In this document: one piece after another, positions 8,633 to 18,366 of the stretch
Layout: every line of letters starts with the position of its first letter
Position numbering within the stretch: the stretch's first letter is position 1
Origin: Chryseobacterium sp. 18061
GTDB lineage: Bacteria > Pseudomonadota > Gammaproteobacteria > Enterobacterales > Enterobacteriaceae
Length of the DNA stretch: 64,000 bases
Direction: 5' to 3'
Assembly: GCA_902706205.1 (NCBI GenBank)
Contig: CACSKA010000013.1
Span: 1-64,000 of the forward strand
The notes under the pieces: model-generated
The model's input: the letters and a program-made list of their open reading frames with translations, nothing else
Told to the model about the DNA's origin: nothing
The model's database searches: none
Program-made: the position numbers and the translations under genes

Positions 8633-10177
8633 ATGGCCGAATCCCAACCGCTATCCACCGCCCCTGAGGGGGCGGAATATCTTAGAGCGGTGCTGCGTGC
8701 GCCGGTCTATGAAGCCGTCCAGGTCACGCCGTTGCAGAAGATGGAGAAAATCTCCGCTCGTCTCGACAACGTCGTGCTGGTGAAGCGCGAAGACCGTCAG
8801 CCGGTTCACAGCTTCAAGCTGCGCGGCGCGTACGCGATGATGGCGAGTTTGACTGAAGAGCAAAAAGTGTGTGGCGTGATTACTGCTTCTGCGGGAAATC
8901 ATGCCCAGGGCGTAGCGTTCTCGTCGGCCCGCCTGGGCATTAAAGCGCTGATTGTGATGCCGGTGGCGACCGCGGATATCAAAGTTGATGCGGTGCGCGG
9001 TTTTGGTGGCGAAGTGCTGCTGCATGGCGCGAATTTTGATGAGGCCAAGGCCAAAGCTATCGAATTGGCACAACAGCAGGGCTTTACCTGGGTCCCGCCA
9101 TTCGATCACCCAATGGTGATTGCCGGACAGGGCACGCTGGCACTGGAGCTGATCCAGCAGGATGCGCATCTCGACAGGGTATTCGTGCCGGTCGGCGGTG
9201 GCGGTCTGGCGGCCGGTGTTGCAGTGCTTATCAAACAGCTGATGCCGCAGATCAAAGTTATCGCGGTGGAAGCGGAAGACTCAGCCTGTCTGAAGGCGGC
9301 GCTGGACGCCGGGCATCCGGTTGATTTACCGCGCGTCGGGCTGTTTGCCGAAGGCGTCGCAGTGAAGCGGATTGGCGATGAAACCTTCCGGCTGTGCCAG
9401 GAGTATCTCGACGATATCGTCACCGTCGACAGCGACGCTATCTGCGCGGCAATGAAAGACCTGTTCGAAGATGTGCGTGCGGTGGCGGAACCGTCTGGTG
9501 CACTGGCTCTGGCGGGGATGAAAAAGTATATCGCGCAGCATAACATTCGCGGTGAACGCCTGGCACACGTGCTGTCCGGGGCGAACGTTAACTTCCACGG
9601 ATTGCGCTATGTCTCTGAACGCTGCGAACTGGGAGAACAGCGTGAGGCGTTGCTGGCGGTGACTATCCCGGAAGAGAAGGGCAGCTTCCTCAAGTTTTGC
9701 CAGCTGCTCGGCGGGCGTTCGGTAACGGAATTCAACTACCGATTTGCTGATGCTAAAGACGCGTGTATTTTCGTCGGCGTGCGGTTAAGTCGTGGCCTGG
9801 AAGAGCGCAAAGAGATCCTCGGTCTGTTGAATGACGGGGGCTACAGCGTGGTGGATTTGTCTGACGATGAAATGGCGAAGCTGCATGTTCGCTATATGGT
9901 CGGCGGCCGTCCTTCGAAGCCGTTACAGGAACGTCTGTACAGCTTCGAGTTCCCTGAATCCCCCGGCGCGTTGCTGAAGTTTCTCTACACCCTCGGCACC
10001 CACTGGAATATTTCATTGTTCCACTATCGCAGCCACGGTACTGACTACGGTCGCGTATTAGCTGGTTTTGAACTGGGTGAGCACGAACCGGATTTCGAAA
10101 CCCGACTCAGCGAGCTGGGCTACGAGTGTCACGATGAAACCAATAACCCGGCGTTTCGCTTTTTCCTCGCGGGCTAG
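8633..10177 (+). CDS. ilvA: Biosynthetic threonine deaminase
   Basis: A 514-residue PLP enzyme (fold type II) that turns threonine into 2-oxobutyrate and ammonia, the committed step to Ile. The PLP lysine is Lys62 in SFKLRGAY; the phosphate-binding GGGG loop (VGGGGLAAG) follows at about 187. Two ACT-like regulatory domains (about 330-514) give feedback inhibition by Ile. It starts 2 bases after ilvD, so it is probably translated by coupling, and its last 4 bases overlap the end of ilvY on the other strand. Confidence 0.97.
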   Translation: MAESQPLSTAPEGAEYLRAVLRAPVYEAVQVTPLQKMEKISARLDNVVLVKREDRQPVHSFKLRGAYAMMASLTEEQKVCGVITASAGNHAQGVAFSSARLGIKALIVMPVATADIKVDAVRGFGGEVLLHGANFDEAKAKAIELAQQQGFTWVPPFDHPMVIAGQGTLALELIQQDAHLDRVFVPVGGGGLAAGVAVLIKQLMPQIKVIAVEAEDSACLKAALDAGHPVDLPRVGLFAEGVAVKRIGDETFRLCQEYLDDIVTVDSDAICAAMKDLFEDVRAVAEPSGALALAGMKKYIAQHNIRGERLAHVLSGANVNFHGLRYVSERCELGEQREALLAVTIPEEKGSFLKFCQLLGGRSVTEFNYRFADAKDACIFVGVRLSRGLEERKEILGLLNDGGYSVVDLSDDEMAKLHVRYMVGGRPSKPLQERLYSFEFPESPGALLKFLYTLGTHWNISLFHYRSHGTDYGRVLAGFELGEHEPDFETRLSELGYECHDETNNPAFRFFLAG

Positions 10178-11073
10178 TGGTTCGGCAGAATCGCCCAGAA
10201 AGCGTCTATAAGCGGCTCATGTAGCCGCTTTTTTTGTACACATACGCCGAGCTCAAACGGGGTTTTTTCGTCGCTGCGCTCGAGGATCATCACGCGGTTG
10301 CGCACCGGTTCAGGGCTGTTTTCCAGCACGATTTCCGGGATAAGTGCCACGCCGCAGCCGAGCGCTACCATCGACACCATCGCTTCATGACCACCCACGG
10401 TGGCGTAAATCGACGGATTGCTGATTTTATGGCGACGGAACCATAGCTCAATGCGGCGACGCACCGGGCCCTGATCGGCCATGATAAACGGCACCGTTGA
10501 CCAGTCTGGTTTCTCCTGCGCCACCTGCGTGCGCACTGGGCAGGCGAGCGCCGGGGCAATCAACACCACCGCTAAATTCTCCAGCATCGAAAACGCCACT
10601 GCGCCGGGGAGCGTTTCTGGTTTGCCGGCAATGGCTAAATCCGCCTCACCGGTCATCACTTTTTCCATCGCATCGGCAGCATCACCGGTGGTGAGTTTGA
10701 TTTCCACGGAAGGATGCTCCGCACGGAAGCGGTCCAGAATCGGCGGTAAATGGCTGTAGGCTGCGGTTACCGAGCAAAATAGATGTAGCTCGCCGGAGAG
10801 CGACGGCCCTTTCTGGTCGATGGTGTGACGCAGCTGCTGATACTGCAACAGAGTTTGTTGAGAGAAGGTGCGCAGCTCTTCACCGGCTTCGGTGAGGGTC
10901 ACGGTGCGGTTATCGCGGACAAATAGCGCCTGGCCAAGATCTTCTTCCAGCCGTTGGATTTGTCGCGAAAGCGTGGAAGGACTGACGTGCATCGCCCGCG
11001 CGCTGCGGCCAAAGTGGCGACTTTCCGCCAGATGCAGGAAGGTTTTCAGATCGCGTAAATCCACAGGAGACAC
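10174..11073 (-). CDS. ilvY: LysR-family activator IlvY
   Basis: A 299-residue LysR-type regulator with an HTH at about residues 1-60 (SARAMHVSPSTLSRQIQRLE) and a co-inducer domain. IlvY activates the divergent ilvC when acetolactate or acetohydroxybutyrate accumulates, and it represses itself. The E. coli protein is 297 residues. The gene is tail-to-tail with ilvA (4-base overlap), and its 3' coding DNA doubles as the ilvA terminator. Confidence 0.95.
   Translation of the reverse strand: MSPVDLRDLKTFLHLAESRHFGRSARAMHVSPSTLSRQIQRLEEDLGQALFVRDNRTVTLTEAGEELRTFSQQTLLQYQQLRHTIDQKGPSLSGELHLFCSVTAAYSHLPPILDRFRAEHPSVEIKLTTGDAADAMEKVMTGEADLAIAGKPETLPGAVAFSMLENLAVVLIAPALACPVRTQVAQEKPDWSTVPFIMADQGPVRRRIELWFRRHKISNPSIYATVGGHEAMVSMVALGCGVALIPEIVLENSPEPVRNRVMILERSDEKTPFELGVCVQKKRLHEPLIDAFWAILPNH
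10210..10235 (+). terminator. Terminator of ilvGMEDA, inside ilvY
   Basis: An 8-bp stem (AAGCGGCT / AGCCGCTT) with a CATGT loop runs into seven T. It lies 32 bases after the ilvA stop but entirely within the 3' coding part of ilvY on the opposite strand. Confidence 0.85.
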
Positions 11074-11087
11074 CCCACGATTTTATA

Positions 11088-11133
11088 TTGCAGAAATTGC
11101 AACGTGATGTTGTGAATATATCAATTTCCGCAA
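11088..11133. promoter_or_regulatory. IlvY tandem operators between ilvY and ilvC
   Basis: A 15-base dyad TTGCAGAAATTGCAA (11088-11102) and a related, inverted copy at 11119-11133 (reverse strand TTGCGGAAATTGATA, 12 of 15 identical) lie 31 bases apart, about three helical turns. Position and number fit the two IlvY operators O1 and O2 of E. coli. The ilvC promoter should overlap the second. Confidence 0.75.
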
Positions 11134-11215
11134 TAAATTACCTGTTGTAATGTGGTTCCAGTCCCGCAAAACGCGAACCGAACAATAAGACAGTACAACA
11201 TCACGAGGTATCACC

Positions 11216-12691
11216 ATGGCTAACTACTTTAATACACTGAATCTGCGTCAGCAGCTGGCACAGCTGGGTAAATGCCGCTTCATGGCGCGTGACGAATTCG
11301 CCGATGGCGCGAGCTACCTTCAGGGTAAAAAAGTGGTCATCGTCGGCTGTGGCGCACAGGGCCTGAATCAGGGCCTGAACATGCGTGACTCCGGTCTGGA
11401 TATCTCTTATGCGCTGCGTAAAGAAGCGATTGCTGAAAAGCGCGCGTCATGGCGTAAAGCGACCGAAAACGGTTTTAAAGTAGGCACTTACGAAGAACTG
11501 GTTCCACAGGCAGACTTGGTTGTTAACCTGACGCCAGACAAGCAGCACTCAGACGTTGTACGTTCCGTACAGCCGCTGATGAAAGATGGCGCAGCGCTGG
11601 GTTACTCCCACGGCTTTAATATCGTGGAAGTGGGCGAGCAGATCCGTAAAGACATTACTGTGGTCATGGTGGCGCCGAAGTGCCCAGGTACCGAAGTGCG
11701 TGAAGAGTACAAGCGTGGTTTCGGTGTACCAACGCTGATCGCCGTTCACCCGGAAAACGATCCTAAAGGCGAAGGCATGGCGATTGCTAAAGCCTGGGCA
11801 GCGGCGACCGGTGGTCATCGTGCTGGCGTGCTCGAATCTTCCTTCGTTGCAGAAGTGAAATCTGACCTGATGGGCGAGCAGACTATCCTCTGCGGTATGC
11901 TGCAGGCGGGTTCTCTGCTGTGCTTCGACAAACTGGTGGCCGAAGGTACTGACCCGGCTTACGCAGAAAAACTGATTCAATTCGGCTGGGAAACCACCAC
12001 TGAAGCGCTGAAGCAGGGCGGCATCACCCTGATGATGGACCGTCTGTCTAACCCAGCGAAAGTCCGTGCATTCGCGCTGTCCGAGCAGCTGAAAGAAATC
12101 ATGGCCCCGCTTTTCCAGAAACACATGGACGACATTATCTCCGGCGAATTCTCCTCCGGCATGATGGCTGACTGGGCAAATGACGATAAGAAACTGCTGA
12201 CCTGGCGTGAAGAGACCGGTAAAACCGCGTTCGAAACTACCCCGCAGTTTGACGGTAAAATCGGTGAACAGGAATACTTCGATAAAGGCGTAGTGATGAT
12301 TGCGATGGTGAAAGCGGGCGTTGAGCTGGCATTCGAAACCATGGTTGATTCTGGCATCATCGAAGAGTCCGCTTACTACGAATCACTGCACGAGTTGCCG
12401 CTGATTGCGAACACCATCGCCCGTAAGCGTCTGTATGAAATGAATGTGGTTATCTCCGATACCGCTGAGTACGGCAACTACCTGTTCTCTTACGCATGTG
12501 TTCCGCTGCTGAAAGAGTTCATGACCACGCTGCAAACCGGGGACTTGGGTAAAGCGATTGCTGAAGGCGCGGTAGATAACGCTCAGCTGCGTGACGTGAA
12601 CGAAGCGATTCGAAGTCACGAGATTGAAACCGTTGGCAAGAAACTGCGCGGTTATATGAAAGATATGAAGCGTATTGCTGTAGCAAGCTAA
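11216..12691 (+). CDS. ilvC: Ketol-acid reductoisomerase (class II)
   Basis: A 491-residue NADPH enzyme that isomerises and reduces acetohydroxy acids to dihydroxy acids in Ile/Val synthesis. The Rossmann motif VIVGCGAQGLNQG is at about 41-53. The length, with a duplicated C-terminal knotted domain, marks the long class II form; E. coli is also 491. It is divergent from ilvY and monocistronic, with an ERIC element and a terminator following. Confidence 0.97.
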   Translation: MANYFNTLNLRQQLAQLGKCRFMARDEFADGASYLQGKKVVIVGCGAQGLNQGLNMRDSGLDISYALRKEAIAEKRASWRKATENGFKVGTYEELVPQADLVVNLTPDKQHSDVVRSVQPLMKDGAALGYSHGFNIVEVGEQIRKDITVVMVAPKCPGTEVREEYKRGFGVPTLIAVHPENDPKGEGMAIAKAWAAATGGHRAGVLESSFVAEVKSDLMGEQTILCGMLQAGSLLCFDKLVAEGTDPAYAEKLIQFGWETTTEALKQGGITLMMDRLSNPAKVRAFALSEQLKEIMAPLFQKHMDDIISGEFSSGMMADWANDDKKLLTWREETGKTAFETTPQFDGKIGEQEYFDKGVVMIAMVKAGVELAFETMVDSGIIEESAYYESLHELPLIANTIARKRLYEMNVVISDTAEYGNYLFSYACVPLLKEFMTTLQTGDLGKAIAEGAVDNAQLRDVNEAIRSHEIETVGKKLRGYMKDMKRIAVAS

Positions 12692-12815
12692 TACCCTGTC
12701 GTCTTCGATTCGCAGCTGTGTTGGCTACGTTCATACACCCCAGTTACATCGTTATCTATGCTCCTGGGGCTGTACTCACTTGCCGCCTTGCTGCAAGTCG
12801 ACATTCTTAGGCGTA
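12692..12815. repeat. ERIC element, ilvC-ppiC gap
   Basis: About 124 bases starting at the base after the ilvC stop. The core matches the enterobacterial repetitive intergenic consensus: CCCCAGTTACAT, TATGCTCCTGGGG and ACTCACTTGCCGCCTTGCTGCA. Its imperfect terminal inverted repeats (TACCCTGTCGTCTTCGATTC against the end) let it fold as one long hairpin. It is transcribed as the ilvC 3' UTR. Confidence 0.85.
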
Positions 12816-12824
12816 TCTCTTCAG

Positions 12825-12857
12825 GCCCGGCCCGCGTTAGCGCCGCCGGGCTTTTTA
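12825..12857 (+). terminator. Terminator after ilvC
   Basis: A 7-bp stem GCCCGGC / GCCGGGC with an inner CGC/GCG pairing is followed by five T. It lies after the ERIC element and directly against the ppiC stop codon. Confidence 0.8.
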
Positions 12858-13139
12858 TTAGTTACGGTACAGCACTTTGATGATGTGGTAGCCGAACTGG
12901 GTATGCAGCGGGCCAGTAGGCTCCAGCACTGGGCATGAGAAGACCACTTTATCAAACGCCGGAACCATCTGGCCCTGTTTGAATTCGCCTAAATGACCGC
13001 CTTTTCTGCCTGATGGACAGGTGGAGTGCTTCTTCGCCAGCTTCTCAAAATCGCCGCCGTTTTTGATCTGCTCTAAAAGATCCAGAGCCAGTTTCTCTTC
13101 CTTTACAAGGATATGCATTGCTGCTGCTGTTTTTGCCAT
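12858..13139 (-). CDS. ppiC: Peptidyl-prolyl cis-trans isomerase C (parvulin)
   Basis: A 93-residue single-domain parvulin, the same length as E. coli PpiC. It catalyses cis-trans isomerisation of X-Pro bonds and has no signal peptide. The family signature CPSGRKGGHLGEF and the GPLHTQFGYHIIKV segment are present. It is monocistronic, converging on ilvC. Confidence 0.95.
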   Translation of the reverse strand: MAKTAAAMHILVKEEKLALDLLEQIKNGGDFEKLAKKHSTCPSGRKGGHLGEFKQGQMVPAFDKVVFSCPVLEPTGPLHTQFGYHIIKVLYRN

Positions 13140-13148
13140 GATCGTGCC

Positions 13149-13178
13149 TTGAGTGGTATGGTTCAGGCTCGCTATACT
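13149..13178 (+). promoter_or_regulatory. Candidate rep promoter
   Basis: TTGAGT (13149-13154), an 18-base spacer and TATACT (13173-13178) lie just outside the 5' end of ppiC. Predicted transcription starts near 13185, a few bases before the ERIC element, so the whole ERIC would be in the rep leader. Confidence 0.55.
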
Positions 13179-13188
13179 ACCACGCTCT

Positions 13189-13313
<125 letters not shown>

Positions 13314-13347
13314 GTTTCGGCCCTCCCGTTTTTCATTGAGTGACCCT

Positions 13348-15369
13348 ATGCGTTTAAACCCCGGACAACAACAAGCCGTCGAATTCGTCACCGGACCCTG
13401 CCTGGTGCTGGCGGGAGCGGGATCGGGCAAGACGCGCGTGATCACCAATAAAATTGCGCACCTGATCCATCAGTGTGGCTATCAGGCGAAGCATATCGCC
13501 GCCGTGACCTTTACCAACAAAGCCGCGCGCGAAATGAAAGAACGTGTCGCCCAGACGATAGAGCGTAAAGAGGCACGCGGCCTGATGATCTCCACGTTCC
13601 ATACCCTGGGGCTGGAAATCATTAAACGCGAGTTTGCCGCACTGGGGATGAAATCCAATTTTTCCCTGTTCGACGATACCGATCAGGTTGGGCTGCTGAA
13701 AGAGCTGACGGAAGGGCTGATTGACGATGATAAAGTGGTGCTTCAGCAGCTGATCTCGACGATCTCCAACTGGAAAAATGATCTGATGACGCCGCAACAA
13801 GCCGCGGCGCAGGCCAATGGTGAGCGCGATCGTATTTTTGCTCACTGCTACGGGCTGTACAGTGCGCACATGAAAGCCTGCAACGTGCTGGATTTCGACG
13901 ATCTGATCCTGCTGCCGACGCTGCTGCTGCAACGCAATGAAGAAGTGCGTGAGCGCTGGCAGAATAAGATTCGTTATCTGTTGGTGGATGAATATCAGGA
14001 TACCAACACCAGCCAGTACGAGTTGGTGAAACTGCTGGTGGGCAGCCGGGCGCGGTTTACGGTGGTGGGCGATGACGACCAGTCGATTTACTCCTGGCGT
14101 GGTGCGCGTCCGCAAAACCTGGTGCTGTTGAGCCAGGACTTCCCTAAACTCCAGGTGATTAAGCTCGAGCAGAATTACCGTTCTTCTGAACGTATTCTGA
14201 AAGCGGCCAACATCCTGATTGCCAATAACCCGCACGTTTTTGAAAAGAAACTGTTTTCTGAGTTGGGCTACGGTACCGAACTTAAGGTACTGAGCGCAAA
14301 TCACGAAGAACACGAAGCTGAACGCGTCGCCGGCGAACTGATCGCCCATCACTTCATCAATAAAACGGCCTATAAGGATTATGCGATCCTCTATCGTGGT
14401 AACCATCAGTCGCGGGTGTTCGAAAAGCTGCTGATGCAAAACCGCATTCCGTACCGCATTTCTGGCGGCACGTCGTTTTTCTCGCGTCCTGAAATCAAGG
14501 ACCTGCTCGCCTATTTGCGCGTGCTGACTAACCCGGATGACGATAGTGCATTTCTGCGGATTGTGAATACGCCGAAGCGTGAAATTGGCCCGGCAACGTT
14601 ACAGAAGCTGGGTGAATGGGCAACCACCCGTAGTAAAAGCATGTTTGCCGCTAGTTTTGATATGGGTCTGACGCAAACGCTTACCGGGCGCGGTTATGAA
14701 TCTCTGACCCGTTTCACTCACTGGCTGGGCGAAGTTCAGCGTCTGGCGGAGCGTGAGCCTATCGCGGCGGTACGCGATCTCATTCACGGCATCGATTATG
14801 AGTCTTGGCTGTTTGAAACTTCGCCGAGCCCGAAAGCGGCTGAAATGCGCATGAAAAACGTCAATACCCTGTTTGGCTGGATGACGGAAATGCTCGAAGG
14901 TTCGGATCTCGAAGATCCGATGACGCTGACGCAGGTCGTTACCCGTTTCACCCTGCGCGACATGATGGAGCGTGGCGAAAGTGACGAAGATCTCGATCAG
15001 GTCCAGCTGATGACGTTGCACGCGTCAAAAGGTCTGGAGTTCCCGTATGTGTATCTGGTTGGTATGGAAGAAGGGCTGCTGCCGCATCAGAGCAGTATCG
15101 ACGAAGATAACGTAGATGAAGAGCGTCGTCTGGCGTATGTGGGGATTACCCGCGCGCAAAAAGAGCTGACCTTCACGCTATGCAAAGAGCGCCGTCAGTA
15201 CGGCGAACTGATCCGTCCGGAGCCGAGCCGTTTTCTGCTGGAGTTACCACAGGACGATATCATCTGGGAGCAGGAGCGTAAGGTAGTATCGCCGGAAGAG
15301 CGGATGCACAAAGGGCAGGCGAATGTGGCCAACATCAAAGCGATGCTGGCCAAAGCGAAGGCGAAGTAA
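13348..15369 (+). CDS. rep: ATP-dependent DNA helicase Rep
   Basis: A 673-residue 3'-5' superfamily 1A helicase that travels with DnaB at the replication fork and removes bound proteins. Walker A GAGSGKT at 23-29, motif II VDEYQDTNTSQYE, QSIYSWRGA, motif IV and QLMTLHASKGLEF (motif V) are in order. The ATG at 13348 gives the E. coli length. A start at 13300 would add 16 residues, but that stretch is encoded by the ERIC end and is not conserved. It ends at the base next to the gppA stop. Confidence 0.96.
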   Translation: MRLNPGQQQAVEFVTGPCLVLAGAGSGKTRVITNKIAHLIHQCGYQAKHIAAVTFTNKAAREMKERVAQTIERKEARGLMISTFHTLGLEIIKREFAALGMKSNFSLFDDTDQVGLLKELTEGLIDDDKVVLQQLISTISNWKNDLMTPQQAAAQANGERDRIFAHCYGLYSAHMKACNVLDFDDLILLPTLLLQRNEEVRERWQNKIRYLLVDEYQDTNTSQYELVKLLVGSRARFTVVGDDDQSIYSWRGARPQNLVLLSQDFPKLQVIKLEQNYRSSERILKAANILIANNPHVFEKKLFSELGYGTELKVLSANHEEHEAERVAGELIAHHFINKTAYKDYAILYRGNHQSRVFEKLLMQNRIPYRISGGTSFFSRPEIKDLLAYLRVLTNPDDDSAFLRIVNTPKREIGPATLQKLGEWATTRSKSMFAASFDMGLTQTLTGRGYESLTRFTHWLGEVQRLAEREPIAAVRDLIHGIDYESWLFETSPSPKAAEMRMKNVNTLFGWMTEMLEGSDLEDPMTLTQVVTRFTLRDMMERGESDEDLDQVQLMTLHASKGLEFPYVYLVGMEEGLLPHQSSIDEDNVDEERRLAYVGITRAQKELTFTLCKERRQYGELIRPEPSRFLLELPQDDIIWEQERKVVSPEERMHKGQANVANIKAMLAKAKAK

Positions 15370-16851
15370 TTAGTCGACGGTCAACGGCCAGTGGACATAG
15401 CTCTGCCACTGGCTTTCCTGCAGCACCAGTTCCGCACCGAGCGGATGGTTAGCCAACCAGCCTGAAGGCAGCATCAGGGTCAATGTTTCCCCTTCCACGC
15501 TAAGCGAAATATCTGGCAGTAGGTCGTCCCGGCGGCGACCCGCAAAGAGGATAGCCAGACGCAGCAAACGGCAAAGCCGATCGGCTATGCGCGGCGGAAC
15601 CGCATTTTGCTGATGCAGCGAGGGCAAGTCGACGGGATTGGTCTGGTTGAGCACCAGTGTGGCCAGCAGCTTTTTCTGCGCAGGCGTAAAGCCGGGGAGA
15701 TCAAGATTGCGCACCAGATAGGCTGCATGCTGAGGGGCCTGTTTGAAATCGACACTCAGGCCAATTTCATGCAGATGGCAGGCGCTAAGTAATAAATCAC
15801 GGCTTAACGGTTCAATTTCCCAGTTTTTTTCACACTGATCGACGAGATGAGAGGCTAACTGCGCCACGCGCTGAGCCTGTTCGGTATCGACCATAAAACG
15901 CCGTTGAATATTGCGTAGCGTGCGACTGCGGATATCCTGATCGATGGCCAGATGCAGCATGCCGTAAACCAGACCTTCGCGCAGGGCGCCACCCGCGAGG
16001 GTCATGCACTGGATATCAAGCTCGCTAAAAATGGCCAGTAAAATTGCCAGTCCACTTGGGAACACCAACGCCCGTTCGAGCGTCAGGCCTTCAATCTCGA
16101 GTTCTTCCAGACGACCACACTGAATTGCGCGCTGTTTGAGTTGCTGCAGCTTGGCGAGCGTAATGCGCTCATCCATGCCCTGCGCCATCATGATTTCCTG
16201 CAATGCCTGAACGGTACCGGAGGCGCCTACGCAAATTTTCCAGCCGTGTTGACGAAGTTCGTCGGCGACTGGACGTAGCACATCACGTGCTGCCTGCTCG
16301 GCGGCATCAAAATGGGCGTGTTCGAGATTTCGATCAGTAAAGAAGCGTTCGAGCCAGGTTACGCAGCCCATCGACAGGCTGAAAAGAGAGGTGGTTTGGG
16401 CTCCGGTGCCGGTGACCAGTTCAGTACTGGCCCCGCCAATATCCACCACCAGACGGCGATCGTCGCCACCGGTGGTATGTGCCACGCCCTGATAGATCAG
16501 GCGTGCTTCTTCTTCACCGCTGATCACTTGCACCGGACAACCGAGGATTTCCTGTGCTTTTGCAAGGAAGGCATCGGCGTTAACAGCCAGACGCAACGTG
16601 GCGGTTGCCACGACGCGGATTTGTGCGTGCGGGATATCTTGCAGACGTTCGGCAAACAAACGCAAGCATTGCCAGCCTCGTTCCATGGCCTCCGGCGACA
16701 GCGTGTTATCGCTGTTCAATCCGGCGGCCAGCCTGACTTTGCGCTTAATGCGCGTCAGGGTTTGAATGCTCCCCGCCACTTCGCGCACAACCAGCATATG
16801 AAAACTATTGGAACCGAGATCTATTGCTGCGTATAGCGAAGAGGCGTTCAT
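15370..16851 (-). CDS. gppA: Guanosine pentaphosphate phosphohydrolase
   Basis: A 493-residue Ppx/GppA phosphatase that converts pppGpp to ppGpp in the stringent response and also acts as an exopolyphosphatase. The actin-like fold has the motif AAIDLGSNSFHMLV near the N terminus and VDIGGASTELV at about 147. I chose the second ATG (MNASSLYAA), because GAAGG lies 9 bases ahead and the length equals Salmonella GppA; the first ATG at 16860 has its SD abutting. The gene is downstream of rhlB on the same strand and is probably cotranscribed. Confidence 0.92.
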   Translation of the reverse strand: MNASSLYAAIDLGSNSFHMLVVREVAGSIQTLTRIKRKVRLAAGLNSDNTLSPEAMERGWQCLRLFAERLQDIPHAQIRVVATATLRLAVNADAFLAKAQEILGCPVQVISGEEEARLIYQGVAHTTGGDDRRLVVDIGGASTELVTGTGAQTTSLFSLSMGCVTWLERFFTDRNLEHAHFDAAEQAARDVLRPVADELRQHGWKICVGASGTVQALQEIMMAQGMDERITLAKLQQLKQRAIQCGRLEELEIEGLTLERALVFPSGLAILLAIFSELDIQCMTLAGGALREGLVYGMLHLAIDQDIRSRTLRNIQRRFMVDTEQAQRVAQLASHLVDQCEKNWEIEPLSRDLLLSACHLHEIGLSVDFKQAPQHAAYLVRNLDLPGFTPAQKKLLATLVLNQTNPVDLPSLHQQNAVPPRIADRLCRLLRLAILFAGRRRDDLLPDISLSVEGETLTLMLPSGWLANHPLGAELVLQESQWQSYVHWPLTVD

Positions 16852-16942
16852 ACACTTCATCCTTCAACCTGTCTCTGCGTTGGATTCGTACTCTTGGCGC
16901 CGTGATACAGGTTGGAGGATTTTGTGTATGGCATAAGCCTGC

Positions 16943-18214
16943 TTAACCTGAACGACGACGGTTGCGCGGTGCGCCGCCGCCAGAACGGCGTGGGCCGTTA
17001 CCTGGACGCGTACGTGTCAGGCGCAATGCCTTCGGCAAATCGCTCATCAGCGCATCCGGGTTGTACTTGCTCTGCGGAATCGAGTGACCGATATAGGTTT
17101 CGATAGCCGGCAGGTTCAGCGCGTACTCTTCACAAGCGAGACTGATGGAATGGCCGCTGAGGCCAGCACGACCGGTACGACCGATACGGTGAACGTAATC
17201 TTCACAATCATCCGGTAGATCGTAGTTAAAGACGTGCGTCACGGCAGGAATGTGCAGGCCGCGGGCAGCAACGTCCGTCGCGACCAGAATATCGAGGTCA
17301 CCACGGGTAAACTCTTCCAGAATACGCAGGCGTTTTTTCTGTGCCACGTCACCGGTCAGCAGACCAACACGGTGACCATCGGCAGCCAAATGGCCCCAGA
17401 CGTCTTCGCAGCGATGCTTGGTGTTGGCAAAAATAATGGCGCGATCTGGCCATTCTTCTTCCAACAGCGTTTGCAGCAGACGCATCTTCTCGTCGTTGGA
17501 CGGATAGAAGAGCTCTTCTTTAATGCGGTGCCCGGTTTTCTGTTCCGGTTCCACCTCCACATACTCGGCGTTATTCATTTGCTCGAACGCCAGTTCACGT
17601 ACGCGGTAAGAAAGAGTCGCGGAGAACAGCATGTTCAGGCGCTGGTTAGCCTGCGGCATGCGACGGAACAGCCAACGGATATCTTTAATAAAGCCCAGAT
17701 CGTACATACGATCCGCTTCATCCAACACGACAACCTGAATTGCCGCCAGGTTGATGTAGTTCTGCTTCGCGTAGTCAATGAGACGACCGGTGGTGCCGAT
17801 CAGAATGTCGACGCCGCTTTCCAGCACTTTCAGCTGTTTGTCGTAACCGTCGCCGCCGTATGCGAGACCCAGCTTCAGGCCGGTGGCCGCTGCCAACGGT
17901 TCTGCATCAGCATGGATTTGAACAGCCAGTTCACGCGTTGGAGCCATAATCAGCGCACGCGGTTGGTTAACCTGGCGGTTCTCAGCAGCAGGGTGAGAGA
18001 GAAGATAATGGAACGTTGACGTCAGAAACGCCATCGTTTTGCCGGTTCCGGTTTGCGCCTGTCCTGCAACATCACGTCCTGCCAGCGTCAGCGGGAGTGC
18101 GAGTGCCTGAATAGGGGTGCAATGATGAAACCCTTTCTTTTCAAGGGCTTCTATCACCTGAGGGTGCAGGGCGAAGTCGGAAAACTTCTGTTCTGTTAAA
18201 TGTGTTTTGCTCAT
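16943..18214 (-). CDS. rhlB: DEAD-box RNA helicase RhlB
   Basis: A 423-residue ATP-dependent RNA helicase of the RNA degradosome, bound to RNase E. It has a Q motif (PIQALALPL), Walker A AQTGTGKT at 53-60, DEAD at 165-168, SAT at 198-200 and HRIGRTGRAG near 325. The basic C-terminal tail (RRSGGGAPRNRRRSG) binds RNA. It is two residues longer than in E. coli, at the tail. It is divergent from trxA, with gppA 91 bases downstream. Confidence 0.95.
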   Translation of the reverse strand: MSKTHLTEQKFSDFALHPQVIEALEKKGFHHCTPIQALALPLTLAGRDVAGQAQTGTGKTMAFLTSTFHYLLSHPAAENRQVNQPRALIMAPTRELAVQIHADAEPLAAATGLKLGLAYGGDGYDKQLKVLESGVDILIGTTGRLIDYAKQNYINLAAIQVVVLDEADRMYDLGFIKDIRWLFRRMPQANQRLNMLFSATLSYRVRELAFEQMNNAEYVEVEPEQKTGHRIKEELFYPSNDEKMRLLQTLLEEEWPDRAIIFANTKHRCEDVWGHLAADGHRVGLLTGDVAQKKRLRILEEFTRGDLDILVATDVAARGLHIPAVTHVFNYDLPDDCEDYVHRIGRTGRAGLSGHSISLACEEYALNLPAIETYIGHSIPQSKYNPDALMSDLPKALRLTRTRPGNGPRRSGGGAPRNRRRSG

Positions 18215-18366
18215 AGTGTGGTAGAATATCAGCTTACTATTGCATTAAGAAAGCGTATCCGGTGAAATAACGTCAACCTTTTAGTTGGCTAAAGCAACAT
18301 CAACCTGACGTTGCTCGTTGATTAATGCTACACCAACACACCAGGCTTATTCCTGTGGAGTTATAT

